A stretch of DNA of 64,000 nt from an uncultured Flavobacteriaceae bacterium. GTDB lineage: Bacteria > Bacteroidota > Bacteroidia > Flavobacteriales > Flavobacteriaceae. Numbering within the stretch: position 1 is the stretch's first letter; every line of letters begins with the position of its first letter. The stretch is from assembly GCA_947494825.1 (NCBI GenBank), contig CANLWN010000003.1, forward strand, positions 62,001 to 126,000, in the 5' to 3' direction. Positions 1 to 8,787 of the stretch are shown here, in pieces. A program made the position numbers and the translations under genes. The notes below the pieces were generated by a model. It saw only the letters and a program-made list of their open reading frames with translations. It searched no databases and was not told the DNA's origin.

Positions 1-1229
1 AACTTCCTGGTGGCATCTTTTTGAACGATCAAGTCATCGTCATCATCTGCCTCGCTAATACTCTTTTCCAAATACGGTATGGCCTCGTCCAACTTGTCTT
101 GGGCAATATAGGCAGTGGCAATTTTGTAATTGATACGCTGTGCGGTAATGGAGTCCGGCTGGTTGGGGGTAGCGCCTTTCTCGACCTTCTTTACGTCCAG
201 TTGGTTCAATTCGTTCAAACTTTCTTTTCGAAGTTCTATTTCCTCCCCGTACCTGTTTTTTTTATTGTAAAAATCGGCCACCTTCTCATTTTCCTGAATA
301 GCGCGCTGTGGAGCCTGACTCCTGGATAATTTTAGCGAGTTGTTAAAGTATCCCTCGGCCTCTACCGATCGATCGTCCCTGGCGTATGCATCCGCAATTT
401 TGGAGTTCAAATCGGTAATCTTTGGGGCTATCTGGTTTTTCTCTGCTACCGTTAGGCCCTCATTGTAATAGGCCACCGCATCATCCAAGCTGCTAAGACC
501 GGTATACGTATCCCCAAGGCCCTCATAAAGCTGAATGCGTTGATAGGGGACCATTTTCTTCAGCTTCAGCAAAGGCAGAAGGGTGGCTTCCGCGTTGGCA
601 AAGTCGCCACTCAACACATAGGTAGCACCCAATAGCAATGTGGTTCGTGTAGATTTCCGGGCTTCCAGCGCATCTTTGTAATTGGCTATGGCCAGGTCGT
701 ATTGTTTATGGTATTGGTAGAGTTCGCCAAGGGTAGTAAGGGACTCGGCCAACTGTCTGTTGTTGCCCCTTTTTCCCAGGAGTTCAATGGAACGGGTTAT
801 GAAATCGATACTCTTTTCTATATCGGTTCGTAAATATTGCTTGGCAGAATCCAGATAGTTTTGATGCGATGCTACCGTTGTCACGGCCAATTTTTTTCGT
901 TTGCTTTCCGGTTCATCGGTGGTTTGACCCTCCACAAGAATCACGATATCATCATCGTTCTTGATGATATGTCTGACCGTTTCAAAGGCTGTACTTTGAA
1001 TGATCAGCTCATCGCCTGTTGCCACCCTGATCCTGAATTCGCCCAGGGCATCGGTTCGGGTATAGGCCCCTCCCGGGGTAAACACCTCGGCCCCGGAAAT
1101 GGGCGTATGGCTTTCCTTTCCCTTCACAGAACCCCTTACCTCATACGTGGGCGCACTCCGTTGCACCTGCGCAAATCCGAGGTGGCAGGTGAGGAAAAGC
1201 ACTATCGCTATGTTGCCCAACTTTTGCAT
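1..1229 (-). CDS. TPR-repeat protein with N-terminal carboxypeptidase-like domain (partial, runs off left edge)
   Basis: The reading frame stays open from an ATG at 1229 to the left edge, so the C-terminus is missing. It begins with a signal peptide (MQKLGNIAIVLFLTCHLGFA). A short beta-sandwich resembling the CarboxypepD regulatory-like fold follows (VRGSVKGKE...GAEVFTPGG). At least five TPR-like helical pairs come next, for example LDDAVAYYNEGLTVAEKN. Exported TPR proteins of this build in flavobacteria are often sensor histidine kinases or LytTR/LuxR-type regulators, but the deciding C-terminus lies outside the window, so the function is open. It is divergent from the von Willebrand gene, and the 210-bp gap between them probably holds both promoters. 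Confidence 0.75.
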   Translation of the reverse strand, partial: MQKLGNIAIVLFLTCHLGFAQVQRSAPTYEVRGSVKGKESHTPISGAEVFTPGGAYTRTDALGEFRIRVATGDELIIQSTAFETVRHIIKNDDDIVILVEGQTTDEPESKRKKLAVTTVASHQNYLDSAKQYLRTDIEKSIDFITRSIELLGKRGNNRQLAESLTTLGELYQYHKQYDLAIANYKDALEARKSTRTTLLLGATYVLSGDFANAEATLLPLLKLKKMVPYQRIQLYEGLGDTYTGLSSLDDAVAYYNEGLTVAEKNQIAPKITDLNSKIADAYARDDRSVEAEGYFNNSLKLSRSQAPQRAIQENEKVADFYNKKNRYGEEIELRKESLNELNQLDVKKVEKGATPNQPDSITAQRINYKIATAYIAQDKLDEAIPYLEKSISEADDDDDLIVQKDATRK

Positions 1230-1439
1230 ACGTTACCTTTGAACGGCATAAACTTAGGGGTTTTCAACGGTTTTAAAAAATAGGGAATCCTAAGAATAAG
1301 GTCCAAAAAGCCCTTGTTTTTGGCATTTACGAAATCAAAGATCCGTTTCCCTCATTTAAAGTACCCCTTCCCTCATTGTCCTTTTTTTAAAAAAAAGTTC
1401 AGACCTACTTTTAGCCCATAATTCAAATAAATCCAAAAG

Positions 1440-2612
1440 ATGAAAACAGTAAGACATATCACCAGTATTGGCATTTTGCTCCTATCGACTACTACCTTGT
1501 TCGGTTGTGAGCTCAAAACAAAAGCGGCCCCCGAACCCATTGTGGCCCAGGCCACGGTCCCGGAAAAACCCGCCAAGCATTATGTAAAGATCGCACTCCT
1601 GTTGGATACCAGTAACAGTATGGATGGTCTGATCAATCAGGCAAAAGCGCAGTTATGGGATATCGTAAACAAATTTTCCTATGCCAAATGCGGTAACGCA
1701 TCACGCCCAGAACTACAGATTGCACTCTACCAATATGGAAACGACGATCTATCGTCCAGGGAAGGCTATATACAGCAGGTCCTAGGTTTTAGTGGGGATC
1801 TGGATGAGATTTCCGAAAAACTGTTCTCCCTTACTACGAACGGGGGCGAGGAATTCTGCGGCCAGGTCATTCACACATCGCTACTGCAATTGGAGTGGGG
1901 CAAAAATCCCGATGATCTAAAAATGATCTTTATTGCAGGCAACGAGCCCTTTACGCAAGGGAAACTCAACTACAAGGATGCGGTAACCAATGCCAAGGAA
2001 AAGGACATCATTGTCAACACCATTTTCTGTGGTAACTATGAGCAGGGCATCAACACGGAATGGAAAAATGGCGCCAAGTTGACCGGCGGCGAATATATGG
2101 CCATTGACCACAACAGAAAGGTGGTGCACATAGACACCCCTTATGACGATGTCATCATAAAACTGAATTCCCGATTGAACCGTACCTATATCTCCTATGG
2201 TACCATGGGGAGGGCCAAACAGAAATTGCAGATGGAACAGGATGCCAACGCCATGGATATGGAAGAGGCCACAGCGGTAAAAAGGGCGGTCAGCAAAAGT
2301 TCCCGCTTGTACAAAAACTCCCAGTGGGACCTGGTGGACGCGGTTGCGGAGGAGGAATTGGACATTTCCGACATTAAAACGGATGATCTACCAGAGGAAC
2401 TAAAGGGCAAGTCCGAAAAGGAGATCGAAACCTATATCGAAGGGAAAAAGACCGAACGGAGCAAAATCCAAAAGGAGATCCAAGAATTGAACAAAAAGCG
2501 CGAGGCCTATATTGCCAAGCATCAAAGTGAGGAAGCTACGGGCGAGTTGGAAAACGCCATGTTAACAGCTATTCAAAAACAGGCCGCCAAGAAGAATTAC
2601 AAATGGGATTAA
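1440..2612 (+). CDS. von Willebrand factor type A domain lipoprotein
   Basis: A 390-residue protein with a lipoprotein signal ending at Cys23 (TTTLFGC), so it is probably anchored in the outer or inner membrane. A VWA fold spans about residues 48-240 and has a MIDAS metal-binding motif DTSNS at 56-60. VWA domains bind protein partners through a divalent ion; the partner here is unknown. The last 100 residues are charged and helical (KTERSKIQKEIQELNKKREA) and probably form a coiled coil. A near-consensus -7 element TACTTTTA at 1406-1413 lies upstream. It is convergent with the PorP-like gene, with a hairpin between them. The VWA assignment is firm; the role is not. Confidence 0.85.
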   Translation: MKTVRHITSIGILLLSTTTLFGCELKTKAAPEPIVAQATVPEKPAKHYVKIALLLDTSNSMDGLINQAKAQLWDIVNKFSYAKCGNASRPELQIALYQYGNDDLSSREGYIQQVLGFSGDLDEISEKLFSLTTNGGEEFCGQVIHTSLLQLEWGKNPDDLKMIFIAGNEPFTQGKLNYKDAVTNAKEKDIIVNTIFCGNYEQGINTEWKNGAKLTGGEYMAIDHNRKVVHIDTPYDDVIIKLNSRLNRTYISYGTMGRAKQKLQMEQDANAMDMEEATAVKRAVSKSSRLYKNSQWDLVDAVAEEELDISDIKTDDLPEELKGKSEKEIETYIEGKKTERSKIQKEIQELNKKREAYIAKHQSEEATGELENAMLTAIQKQAAKKNYKWD

Positions 2613-2646
2613 GGTAATAAACAGGTAGTTGTAGGTTGGTGTTGGG

Positions 2647-2683
2647 TAAATGGGTCTGTCGCTCTTGCTGATAGGCCCATTTA
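2647..2683. terminator. Bidirectional hairpin between convergent genes
   Basis: An 8-bp perfect stem TAAATGGG / CCCATTTA encloses about 21 bases. It lies between the stop of the VWA gene (2612) and the stop of the PorP-like gene (2689). There is no strong T-tract, so termination is inferred from position and symmetry. Confidence 0.5.
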
Positions 2684-2688
2684 CATGT

Positions 2689-3684
2689 TTACAGGTTGAC
2701 CGCCGGACATTTACAATCGTATTTTTTCTCTGTGTCCTGTCCAAAGTTATACCCCAAGGTTATCTGGTGGAAGCCACCATTGTCCAAGCGGATTTCCCCG
2801 GACTGATAGGAATAATTATAGGAAAACATAAAGTTCTTGTAATTTACCCCAACGATAGGGGTAAACAACTGTAGTCTTTGCTCACCAAAACTTCCATTGG
2901 CCTGGAACTGCGCCCCATCGAAACTTCTTCTGTAGGACAAGCCTCCCCATACGGTACCAAAGCTAACCTCCCTGTATACTTTGGCATTGATATCCACGGT
3001 CTTTTCCTGGGTAAATTCGGTCAACTGTAAAAGTACGGACGGCTCTATCTGCCATTCCCCTTTGCCAAACACATAACCCACTGATAGCAAATACCGTCGT
3101 AGGTTGTCAAATTCTATGGCCGTATAGAGATCCCGACCACTACCCAGTATGTTCAGGGCCGCAACATGGGCATAAAACTCCAAAAAATTGTACGACATGC
3201 CAAAATCCACGTTAAAATACCCAACGGTGTTTTTGGTGCCCGTAATTATGGGATCGGGAATTACCGATCGAAATTCCGTTTCATCCAAACTGCTCAAAAT
3301 AGCGCCTGCACTCAAACCAAAGGAAAGTTGATTCAGGTTTCTCAAATCCCGGGAAAACCTCAAATGGTGTGCATAGGTAAATTTTATTCCCGTTTGCGAA
3401 TGAAAGCCATTGGCATCATTAAAGATAATACCCCCAACACCACTTTTCTCCCCTACCCTAAAATGTGCATTCAAGGTTTGCAGGTTGGGTGCCTCATCCA
3501 CGCTAAACCATTGTTTCCTAGCCGTAAGTCGAATCTTGCCCCCCTCGCCTATTCCTGCCATGGATGGATAAACCAAGTAGTAGTTGTCTGCCAGGTAATC
3601 AAAATAAACGGGAATTCCTTCTTGTGCATAGGATTGTGAGCCAAAAACGAATAAAGAAAGTAAAATCAATAATCGATTTTTCAT
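2689..3684 (-). CDS. PorP/SprF family outer-membrane protein
   Basis: A 331-residue protein starting at the ATG at 3684. A longer frame to 3720 exists, but its first 12 codons precede a clean signal peptide (MKNRLLILLSLFVFGSQSYA). The mature part starts QEGIPVYFDYLADNYYLVYPSMAGI, the typical opening of PorP/SprF proteins, and continues as amphipathic beta strands to an aromatic C-terminal strand (ITLGYNFG). Family members are outer-membrane proteins linked to type IX secretion and gliding, often paired with large adhesins carrying a type B C-terminal domain. No such adhesin lies beside it here, so its partner is unknown. Confidence 0.85.
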   Translation of the reverse strand: MKNRLLILLSLFVFGSQSYAQEGIPVYFDYLADNYYLVYPSMAGIGEGGKIRLTARKQWFSVDEAPNLQTLNAHFRVGEKSGVGGIIFNDANGFHSQTGIKFTYAHHLRFSRDLRNLNQLSFGLSAGAILSSLDETEFRSVIPDPIITGTKNTVGYFNVDFGMSYNFLEFYAHVAALNILGSGRDLYTAIEFDNLRRYLLSVGYVFGKGEWQIEPSVLLQLTEFTQEKTVDINAKVYREVSFGTVWGGLSYRRSFDGAQFQANGSFGEQRLQLFTPIVGVNYKNFMFSYNYSYQSGEIRLDNGGFHQITLGYNFGQDTEKKYDCKCPAVNL

Positions 3685-3717
3685 TTGGGAGGTGGGGATA
3701 ATGGTTATTATATCGTC

Positions 3718-3725
3718 CAAATATA
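3718..3725 (-). promoter_or_regulatory. Bacteroidota -7 box for the PorP-like gene
   Basis: On the minus strand the bases read TATATTTG, a full match to TAnnTTTG, 33 bases before the ATG at 3684. The -33 element is not clear. It is divergent from the Nfu promoter 60 bp away. Confidence 0.5.
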
Positions 3726-3782
3726 AGGTATAACGGATGAAACGCTACATTATTATGTATAGGTCAGCTTAGATTTAGTTCG

Positions 3783-3790
3783 TATTTTTG
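3783..3790 (+). promoter_or_regulatory. Bacteroidota -7 box for the Nfu gene
   Basis: TATTTTTG is a full match to TAnnTTTG, 16 bases before the ATG at 3807, which implies a very short leader. No convincing -33 TTTG is seen at the usual spacing. Confidence 0.5.
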
Positions 3791-3806
3791 TAAAAATTTT
3801 CAAGGC

Positions 3807-4712
3807 ATGAAAGAGTATATGATCACCGTTGTGGAAACCAACAACCCGGCAATCCTAAAATTTGATACCAACCATTTTATTACGAAGAACAACAATTATG
3901 AGTTCAAGAATATAGACGAGGCCAAAAATTCTCCTTTGGCACAGCAGTTGTTTTACCTACCATTCGTCAAAACCGTGTATATTTCGGGCAACTTTATCGC
4001 GTTGGAACGTTATGATATTGTGGCATGGGAAGACGTAAAGGACGAGGTGGCCCAGCAATTGGTAGAATACCTTAATGCCGGGGAACCGGTAGTACTGGAG
4101 GAGGAGAACCTAAAAACCGTCCCGATTACCATCTACGCAGAACTTACCCCCAATCCTGCGGTCATGAAATTCGTTGCCAATAAAAAAATTGTAGCGCGCA
4201 TTTTTGAGTTCAAGAACATTGATGAGACAGCGTCCTCCGAGCTCGCCAAACAACTGTTCCATTTTCCTTTTGTAAAGGAGGTGTTCTTTGACGAGAACTA
4301 TATTTCCATCACCAAGTACGATATGGCCGATTGGAACGAAATTACCCTTGAGCTTCGGGAATTTATACGCGCCTTTCTCGCGGAGGGCAAGGAAGTGGTC
4401 TCAGCAGACATCACAACGGCAACAAAAACCACGGAAACGCCAAAGGTACAGGGGCAGCATGAAAATCTTGACGATACCTCGAAGCAGATTGTAGATATCC
4501 TGGAGGAGTATGTAAAACCTGCCGTGGCCAGCGACGGAGGTAATATCCTCTTCAAATCCTATGAAAAGGAAAGCAAAACAGTGAACGTTATTTTGCAGGG
4601 AGCCTGCAGCGGCTGTCCTTCATCGACATTTACCTTAAAAAATGGCATTGAAACCATGCTGAAAAATATGATGGGCGATAAGGTACGGGAGGTAGTGGCT
4701 CTAAATGGCTGA
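3807..4712 (+). CDS. Nfu-type iron-sulfur cluster scaffold with duplicated N-terminal domain
   Basis: A 301-residue protein. The C-terminal NifU domain (about 220-298) carries the cluster-ligating pair in GACSGCPSST (cysteines near 267 and 270); it assembles or carries Fe-S clusters for target enzymes in the cytoplasm. Two tandem Nfu_N domains precede it (about 5-92 and 100-190). They share the pattern xxTPNPAVMKFxxN/xxTNNPAILKF and QLFxxPFVKxVxxxxNxI, so this is an internal duplication. A linker rich in Thr/Lys connects to the NifU domain. The ATG at 3807 is preferred; ATG at 3819 is an alternative. Dodecin follows on the same strand after 72 bp. Confidence 0.92.
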   Translation: MKEYMITVVETNNPAILKFDTNHFITKNNNYEFKNIDEAKNSPLAQQLFYLPFVKTVYISGNFIALERYDIVAWEDVKDEVAQQLVEYLNAGEPVVLEEENLKTVPITIYAELTPNPAVMKFVANKKIVARIFEFKNIDETASSELAKQLFHFPFVKEVFFDENYISITKYDMADWNEITLELREFIRAFLAEGKEVVSADITTATKTTETPKVQGQHENLDDTSKQIVDILEEYVKPAVASDGGNILFKSYEKESKTVNVILQGACSGCPSSTFTLKNGIETMLKNMMGDKVREVVALNG

Positions 4713-4784
4713 TTTTGCCCTTTATTTATGTGCCATTCTGTGTTTTATTTGCTAACTTTAAGAGAAATCTTAAAAACACTAATT

Positions 4785-4985
4785 ATGGCAATTTTAAAGG
4801 TAATAGAGGTACTGGCCAACTCTAATGAGAGTTGGGAGGACGCCACTAAGAAAGCGGTTTCCCAGGCATCCAAATCCGTACAAAATATACGCTCTGTATA
4901 TATCCAAGATCAGAGTGCCATCGTAAATGATGGCGAAGTGACCGAATTCCGGGTAAACGTTAAAATTACCTTCGAGGTAAAATAA
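4785..4985 (+). CDS. Dodecin (flavin-binding)
   Basis: A 66-residue protein starting MAILKVIEVLANS. Its length and beta-alpha-beta-beta pattern match the dodecin family: ESWEDATKKAVSQASKSV helix, then two strands VYIQDQSAIV and EFRVNVKITFEVK. Dodecins form dodecameric shells that store flavins or CoA in the cytosol. The open frame extends upstream to 4728, but the family starts at this ATG. It is followed directly by a strong terminator. Confidence 0.93.
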   Translation: MAILKVIEVLANSNESWEDATKKAVSQASKSVQNIRSVYIQDQSAIVNDGEVTEFRVNVKITFEVK

Positions 4986-5006
4986 CAGAAACGGGCCCTA
5001 ACGCTT

Positions 5007-5035
5007 AAAAGCGCCCTATTGTCGGCGCTTTTTTT
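5007..5035 (+). terminator. Rho-independent terminator after dodecin
   Basis: A perfect 9-bp stem AAAAGCGCC / GGCGCTTTT with an 8-base loop runs into a T-tract, 22 bases after the dodecin stop. Confidence 0.85.
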
Positions 5036-5073
5036 GTACAAATTTTTTCCCTTTTTTACCCCTACCTTTGGGT

Positions 5074-7194
5074 ATGTCAAGGAATTTATGCTGTATTCTG
5101 CTTGTACTAAGTGCATGGGCTTGCCCTGCCCAAAAATTGGACACTATGACCCACAAACATACCAATGCCCTGATCAAAGAGACCAGTCCCTATCTGCTAC
5201 AGCATGCCCATAACCCCGTACAATGGGAGGCTTGGAGCTATGAACTTTTAGAGCAGGCCAAAAAAGAAGATAAGCTTTTGCTCATCAGTATCGGTTACGC
5301 CGCCTGCCATTGGTGCCATGTGATGGAAAAAGAATGTTTTGAGGACGAGGCCGTGGCCGAGGTCATGAACGATAATTTTATCAATATCAAAATCGATCGG
5401 GAAGAACGCCCCGATGTGGACCATATTTACATGGATGCCCTGCAAATGATGACCGGTAGCGGGGGTTGGCCCTTGAATATTGTGGCCCTGCCCGATGGTA
5501 GGCCCTTTTGGGGAGCTACCTATGTCAAAAAAGAACAATGGATGCGCGTATTAAAAGAGCTTTCGGAACTCTACCGTAAAAACCCGGAAAAGGTCATAGG
5601 CCATGCCGAGAAGCTGACCGAAGGAATCCGGGCCATCAACCTGATCGAAACCAAAACCGATACCGATGAATTTACACTGGATCAACTTGGAGATGCCGTT
5701 AAAAATTGGTCGCGCTACTTTGATACCTTTCTAGGCGGATATAAGCGGGCGCCCAAGTTCATGATGCCGGGAAACCTGGACTTCCTTTTACATTATGCCG
5801 TTTCCCAAAACGATACAGAGGTTTTAAATTTTGTAGACGTAAGCCTAACACGCATGGCCTATGGTGGTATTTTTGATCATGTGGGCGGGGGTTTTTCGCG
5901 CTACTCGGTAGATACCAAATGGCACGTGCCCCATTTTGAAAAGATGTTATATGACAACGGGCAGTTGGTGAGTCTCTACGCCAAAGCGTATGCCTTAACC
6001 AAGAATGAATTGTACAAAGAGGTAGTGGAACAGACCATTGCCTTTGTCATTGAGGAACTGACGGATAGCGGACACGGTTTTTATTCCTCGCTCGATGCCG
6101 ACAGCTTAAACGAGGCCGGGGAGCTGGAAGAAGGTGCCTTCTACGTCTGGGACAAGGAGGTTTTGCAAAACTTGTTGGGAGATCGTTTCCCCTTGTTCAA
6201 AGATTACTACAACATTAATAGCTACGGCCATTGGGAGCATGACCACTACGTTTTGATTAGGGATTCCGCAAAAAATGGGATAGCAAAAAAACACGGCATC
6301 GATACAGCAACCCTGGAAACCACCTTAAAAGATTGCCTGGACCTGCTTAAAAAAGAGCGGAACAAACGGAGCAAACCCCGATTGGACGACAAAATCCTTA
6401 CTTCATGGAATGGGTTAATGCTTAAGGGTTTGGTAGATGCCTACAGGTATTTGGGCAAGGATGACTATTTGCAGCTTGCACTGAAGAATGCCCATTTTAT
6501 ACAAAAACAATGGGGAAATGCGGACCACCCCTTATTTCACAACCATAAAAACGGTAAAAATACCATTCCGGGCTATCTGGAGGATTACGCCACCGTAATA
6601 GATGCCTTTTTGGCCCTATACGAGCTTACCTTTGATGAGCAGTGGCTTTACCGCTCCAAGGAACTACTGGACCATTGTATAACCCACTTTTTGGATGCGG
6701 ATAGCGGCATGTTCTTCTTTACCTCAAAAAAGGATGCCTTTGTCATTCGTAGAACAATCGAGACTGCGGACAATGTTATTCCGGCCTCCAACTCCATAAT
6801 GGCCAACAACCTCTACAAGCTTTCCAAACTTTTTCCGGAATCGGACTATGAAGGCCTGGCACTGGTAATGCTAAAAAACGTGCAGGAGAACTTTCATAAA
6901 AGCGGACGGAGCCATGCCAATTGGATGCATCTGGTCCTGTATACCCAGGAACCGTTTTACGAGGTGGCCCTGGTAGGGAAAGCCTACAAGGAAATGGCCA
7001 GGGAGCTGTATTCCCATTACCTGCCGAACGTTGTATTTACCGGAACCGAAAAGGACAGTGAATTGGCCGTGCTACAACATAAGTACCTAGAGGGCAAAAC
7101 CTTGATTTACGCCTGTGTAAACGGTGCTTGTAAGCTGCCCGTGGCCCAGACCGAAGCCGCTTTGGCCCAATTGCGGCCAACAAAGACGGATTAA
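5074..7194 (+). CDS. DUF255 thioredoxin-domain protein (YyaL/SSP411 family)
   Basis: A protein of 706 residues from the ATG at 5074. The N-terminal thioredoxin-like domain has the family signature SPYLLQHAHNPVQW and a CHWC site near residues 78-81. The C-terminal two thirds form an (alpha/alpha)6 barrel related to N-acylglucosamine epimerase and glucosidase folds. The substrate is unknown in the family. The first 19 residues (MSRNLCCILLVLSAWACPA) look like a signal peptide, so the protein may be exported. However, a -7-like box TACCTTTG at 5063-5070 almost touches this ATG. If that box is real, translation would start at the ATG at 5146 (MTHKHTNALIKE), giving a cytosolic protein. Confidence 0.88.
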   Translation: MSRNLCCILLVLSAWACPAQKLDTMTHKHTNALIKETSPYLLQHAHNPVQWEAWSYELLEQAKKEDKLLLISIGYAACHWCHVMEKECFEDEAVAEVMNDNFINIKIDREERPDVDHIYMDALQMMTGSGGWPLNIVALPDGRPFWGATYVKKEQWMRVLKELSELYRKNPEKVIGHAEKLTEGIRAINLIETKTDTDEFTLDQLGDAVKNWSRYFDTFLGGYKRAPKFMMPGNLDFLLHYAVSQNDTEVLNFVDVSLTRMAYGGIFDHVGGGFSRYSVDTKWHVPHFEKMLYDNGQLVSLYAKAYALTKNELYKEVVEQTIAFVIEELTDSGHGFYSSLDADSLNEAGELEEGAFYVWDKEVLQNLLGDRFPLFKDYYNINSYGHWEHDHYVLIRDSAKNGIAKKHGIDTATLETTLKDCLDLLKKERNKRSKPRLDDKILTSWNGLMLKGLVDAYRYLGKDDYLQLALKNAHFIQKQWGNADHPLFHNHKNGKNTIPGYLEDYATVIDAFLALYELTFDEQWLYRSKELLDHCITHFLDADSGMFFFTSKKDAFVIRRTIETADNVIPASNSIMANNLYKLSKLFPESDYEGLALVMLKNVQENFHKSGRSHANWMHLVLYTQEPFYEVALVGKAYKEMARELYSHYLPNVVFTGTEKDSELAVLQHKYLEGKTLIYACVNGACKLPVAQTEAALAQLRPTKTD

Positions 7195-7266
7195 CTTGAT
7201 TTTTGTTTCCCTTTTTGTTGATTTCAGTTGGGAATTTTTATTGCTTTGCACTTTAAATATGAACCT

Positions 7267-8088
7267 ATGGAACAGCTCACCGATTACCAGCAACATATAG
7301 AAAATGCCATTGACTGGGCGTGGAAACTTTTACCCAATTTGGTAACCGCCATCCTTATTTTGGTCGTTGGCCTCTGGGTGGTGAAGTTCATTAACCGCTT
7401 GGTCCGCAAATTCTTTGAGCGAAAGGATTACGATGAGACCCTCGAAAGTTTTCTCCAAAGCTTTATCGGGATTACCCTAAAGGTCATACTCTTTGTGCTT
7501 GTGGTCACCCAATTGGGGGTAAAATCCTCTTCCTTGGTGGCCATCGTAGGTGCGGCCGGTCTGGCCGTAGGCCTTGCCCTTCAGGGGTCCTTGGCCAATT
7601 TTGCGGGCGGGGTGCTTATTTTGCTCTTTAAGCCTTTTAAGGTAGGGGACTTTATTTCGGCCCAAGGGGTAGATGGTACGGTAAAGGAAATCACCATCTT
7701 CACCACCAAACTGAATACCTTTGGCAATCAGGTTGCCATTATTCCCAACGGCCAGCTGTCCAATAGCAATATCATCAATTACAATGTGGAAGACACCCGG
7801 CGCGACAAAATTGATGTGGGCATCGGTTATGGCTCCAACATTAAAAAGGCAAAGGATCTCTTATTGCAGATTTGTGCGGACCATGACGGCATCCTCCAAG
7901 AACCTGTACCCGAAGTCTACGTAGGGGAACTGGCCGATAGTGCGGTAACGTTGAGCTTGCGCTTCTGGGCAAAGAACGAGGATTTCTGGGCTGCCCATTT
8001 TTACGTATTGGAGGAGCTTAAACAACGATTTGATGATGCCGGTATAGAGATACCCTTCCCACAGCGGGTGGTTCACAGTGTGGACTAG
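7267..8088 (+). CDS. Small mechanosensitive ion channel (MscS family)
   Basis: A 273-residue protein starting MEQLTDYQQH. TM1 and TM2 (about 20-45 and 65-85) precede the pore-lining TM3, which has the Ala/Gly-rich signature GAAGLAVGLALQGSLANFAGG (about 98-118). The beta domain follows (FKVGDFISAQGVDGTVKEI) and then the cytoplasmic vestibule domain. The size and arrangement match MscS. It opens under membrane tension on hypo-osmotic shock in the inner membrane. It is convergent with tsaB, and the two stop codons overlap (8085-8088). Confidence 0.93.
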   Translation: MEQLTDYQQHIENAIDWAWKLLPNLVTAILILVVGLWVVKFINRLVRKFFERKDYDETLESFLQSFIGITLKVILFVLVVTQLGVKSSSLVAIVGAAGLAVGLALQGSLANFAGGVLILLFKPFKVGDFISAQGVDGTVKEITIFTTKLNTFGNQVAIIPNGQLSNSNIINYNVEDTRRDKIDVGIGYGSNIKKAKDLLLQICADHDGILQEPVPEVYVGELADSAVTLSLRFWAKNEDFWAAHFYVLEELKQRFDDAGIEIPFPQRVVHSVD

Positions 8089-8759
8089 GTTTTTTTCCCT
8101 TGCAGGATAAAATCTTTTAGGTAATAAGGTTCAAAATAGGCCACATTCTCAAAATCCTTCCAATCGTACTTCAGGAACGACAGAGCACACATTTCGCGGG
8201 CCGAGGGTACCACAGCGGTATCGAAACAAAAATTGGGGTGTTGTAACAGTTCCTGGCATTTTGCCGCTCCGGAACCCACAATGCACACCTGTCCCATTTC
8301 CCTATAGTCCCCAAATGAGTTCTCATCCACAATCTCGGCCCGGGTCTCCCTGAGCTCCTGGAATTCCTTGTTAAAAACAGCGGCATATACCTCCATACGC
8401 CTGGCATCCAGGGCGGGGATAATGATATCTACTTCCTTGGATAGCGGTTGATGCGCCATACTTTCCAGGGTAGGAACCGCAATTAAGGGAAGGTCTAAAG
8501 AGAAACATAACCCTTTGGCGGCGGAAACGCCAATACGCAACCCGGTATAGGAACCCGGGCCCTTGCTAACCGCAATGGCATCTAGGTCGCCTAAAGACAG
8601 GGAAACCTCTTCCAAGGCTTCCCGTATAAAAATGTGCAGTTGTTCGGAGTGGGAGTAGTTGGGACTATTTTGTTCCCTTAGGGTTATTTGTTGCCCATCC
8701 TTTCCAATGCTCACCGAACAATTGGTGGTGGCGGTCTCCAAATTTAATATATAGGCCAT
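8085..8759 (-). CDS. tsaB: tRNA threonylcarbamoyladenosine biosynthesis protein TsaB
   Basis: A 224-residue ASKHA-fold protein. The N-terminal LNLETATTNCSVSI and the KGPGSYTGLRIGVSAAKGL segment are family signatures. TsaB partners TsaD and TsaE to make the t6A modification at position 37 of ANN-decoding tRNAs. The start at 8759 is preferred over 8768. It lies 28 bp behind the TolC-like gene on the same strand and may be its distal co-transcribed gene. Confidence 0.95.
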   Translation of the reverse strand: MAYILNLETATTNCSVSIGKDGQQITLREQNSPNYSHSEQLHIFIREALEEVSLSLGDLDAIAVSKGPGSYTGLRIGVSAAKGLCFSLDLPLIAVPTLESMAHQPLSKEVDIIIPALDARRMEVYAAVFNKEFQELRETRAEIVDENSFGDYREMGQVCIVGSGAAKCQELLQHPNFCFDTAVVPSAREMCALSFLKYDWKDFENVAYFEPYYLKDFILQGKKT

Positions 8760-8787
8760 ATCGGCCACAAATATAGGGTACTTCCGT

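Noticed and set aside
837-1283. 148-residue plus-strand frame at the left edge
   Set aside because: It is antisense to the TPR gene, whose minus-strand frame is open to the window edge and has a signal peptide and repeats.
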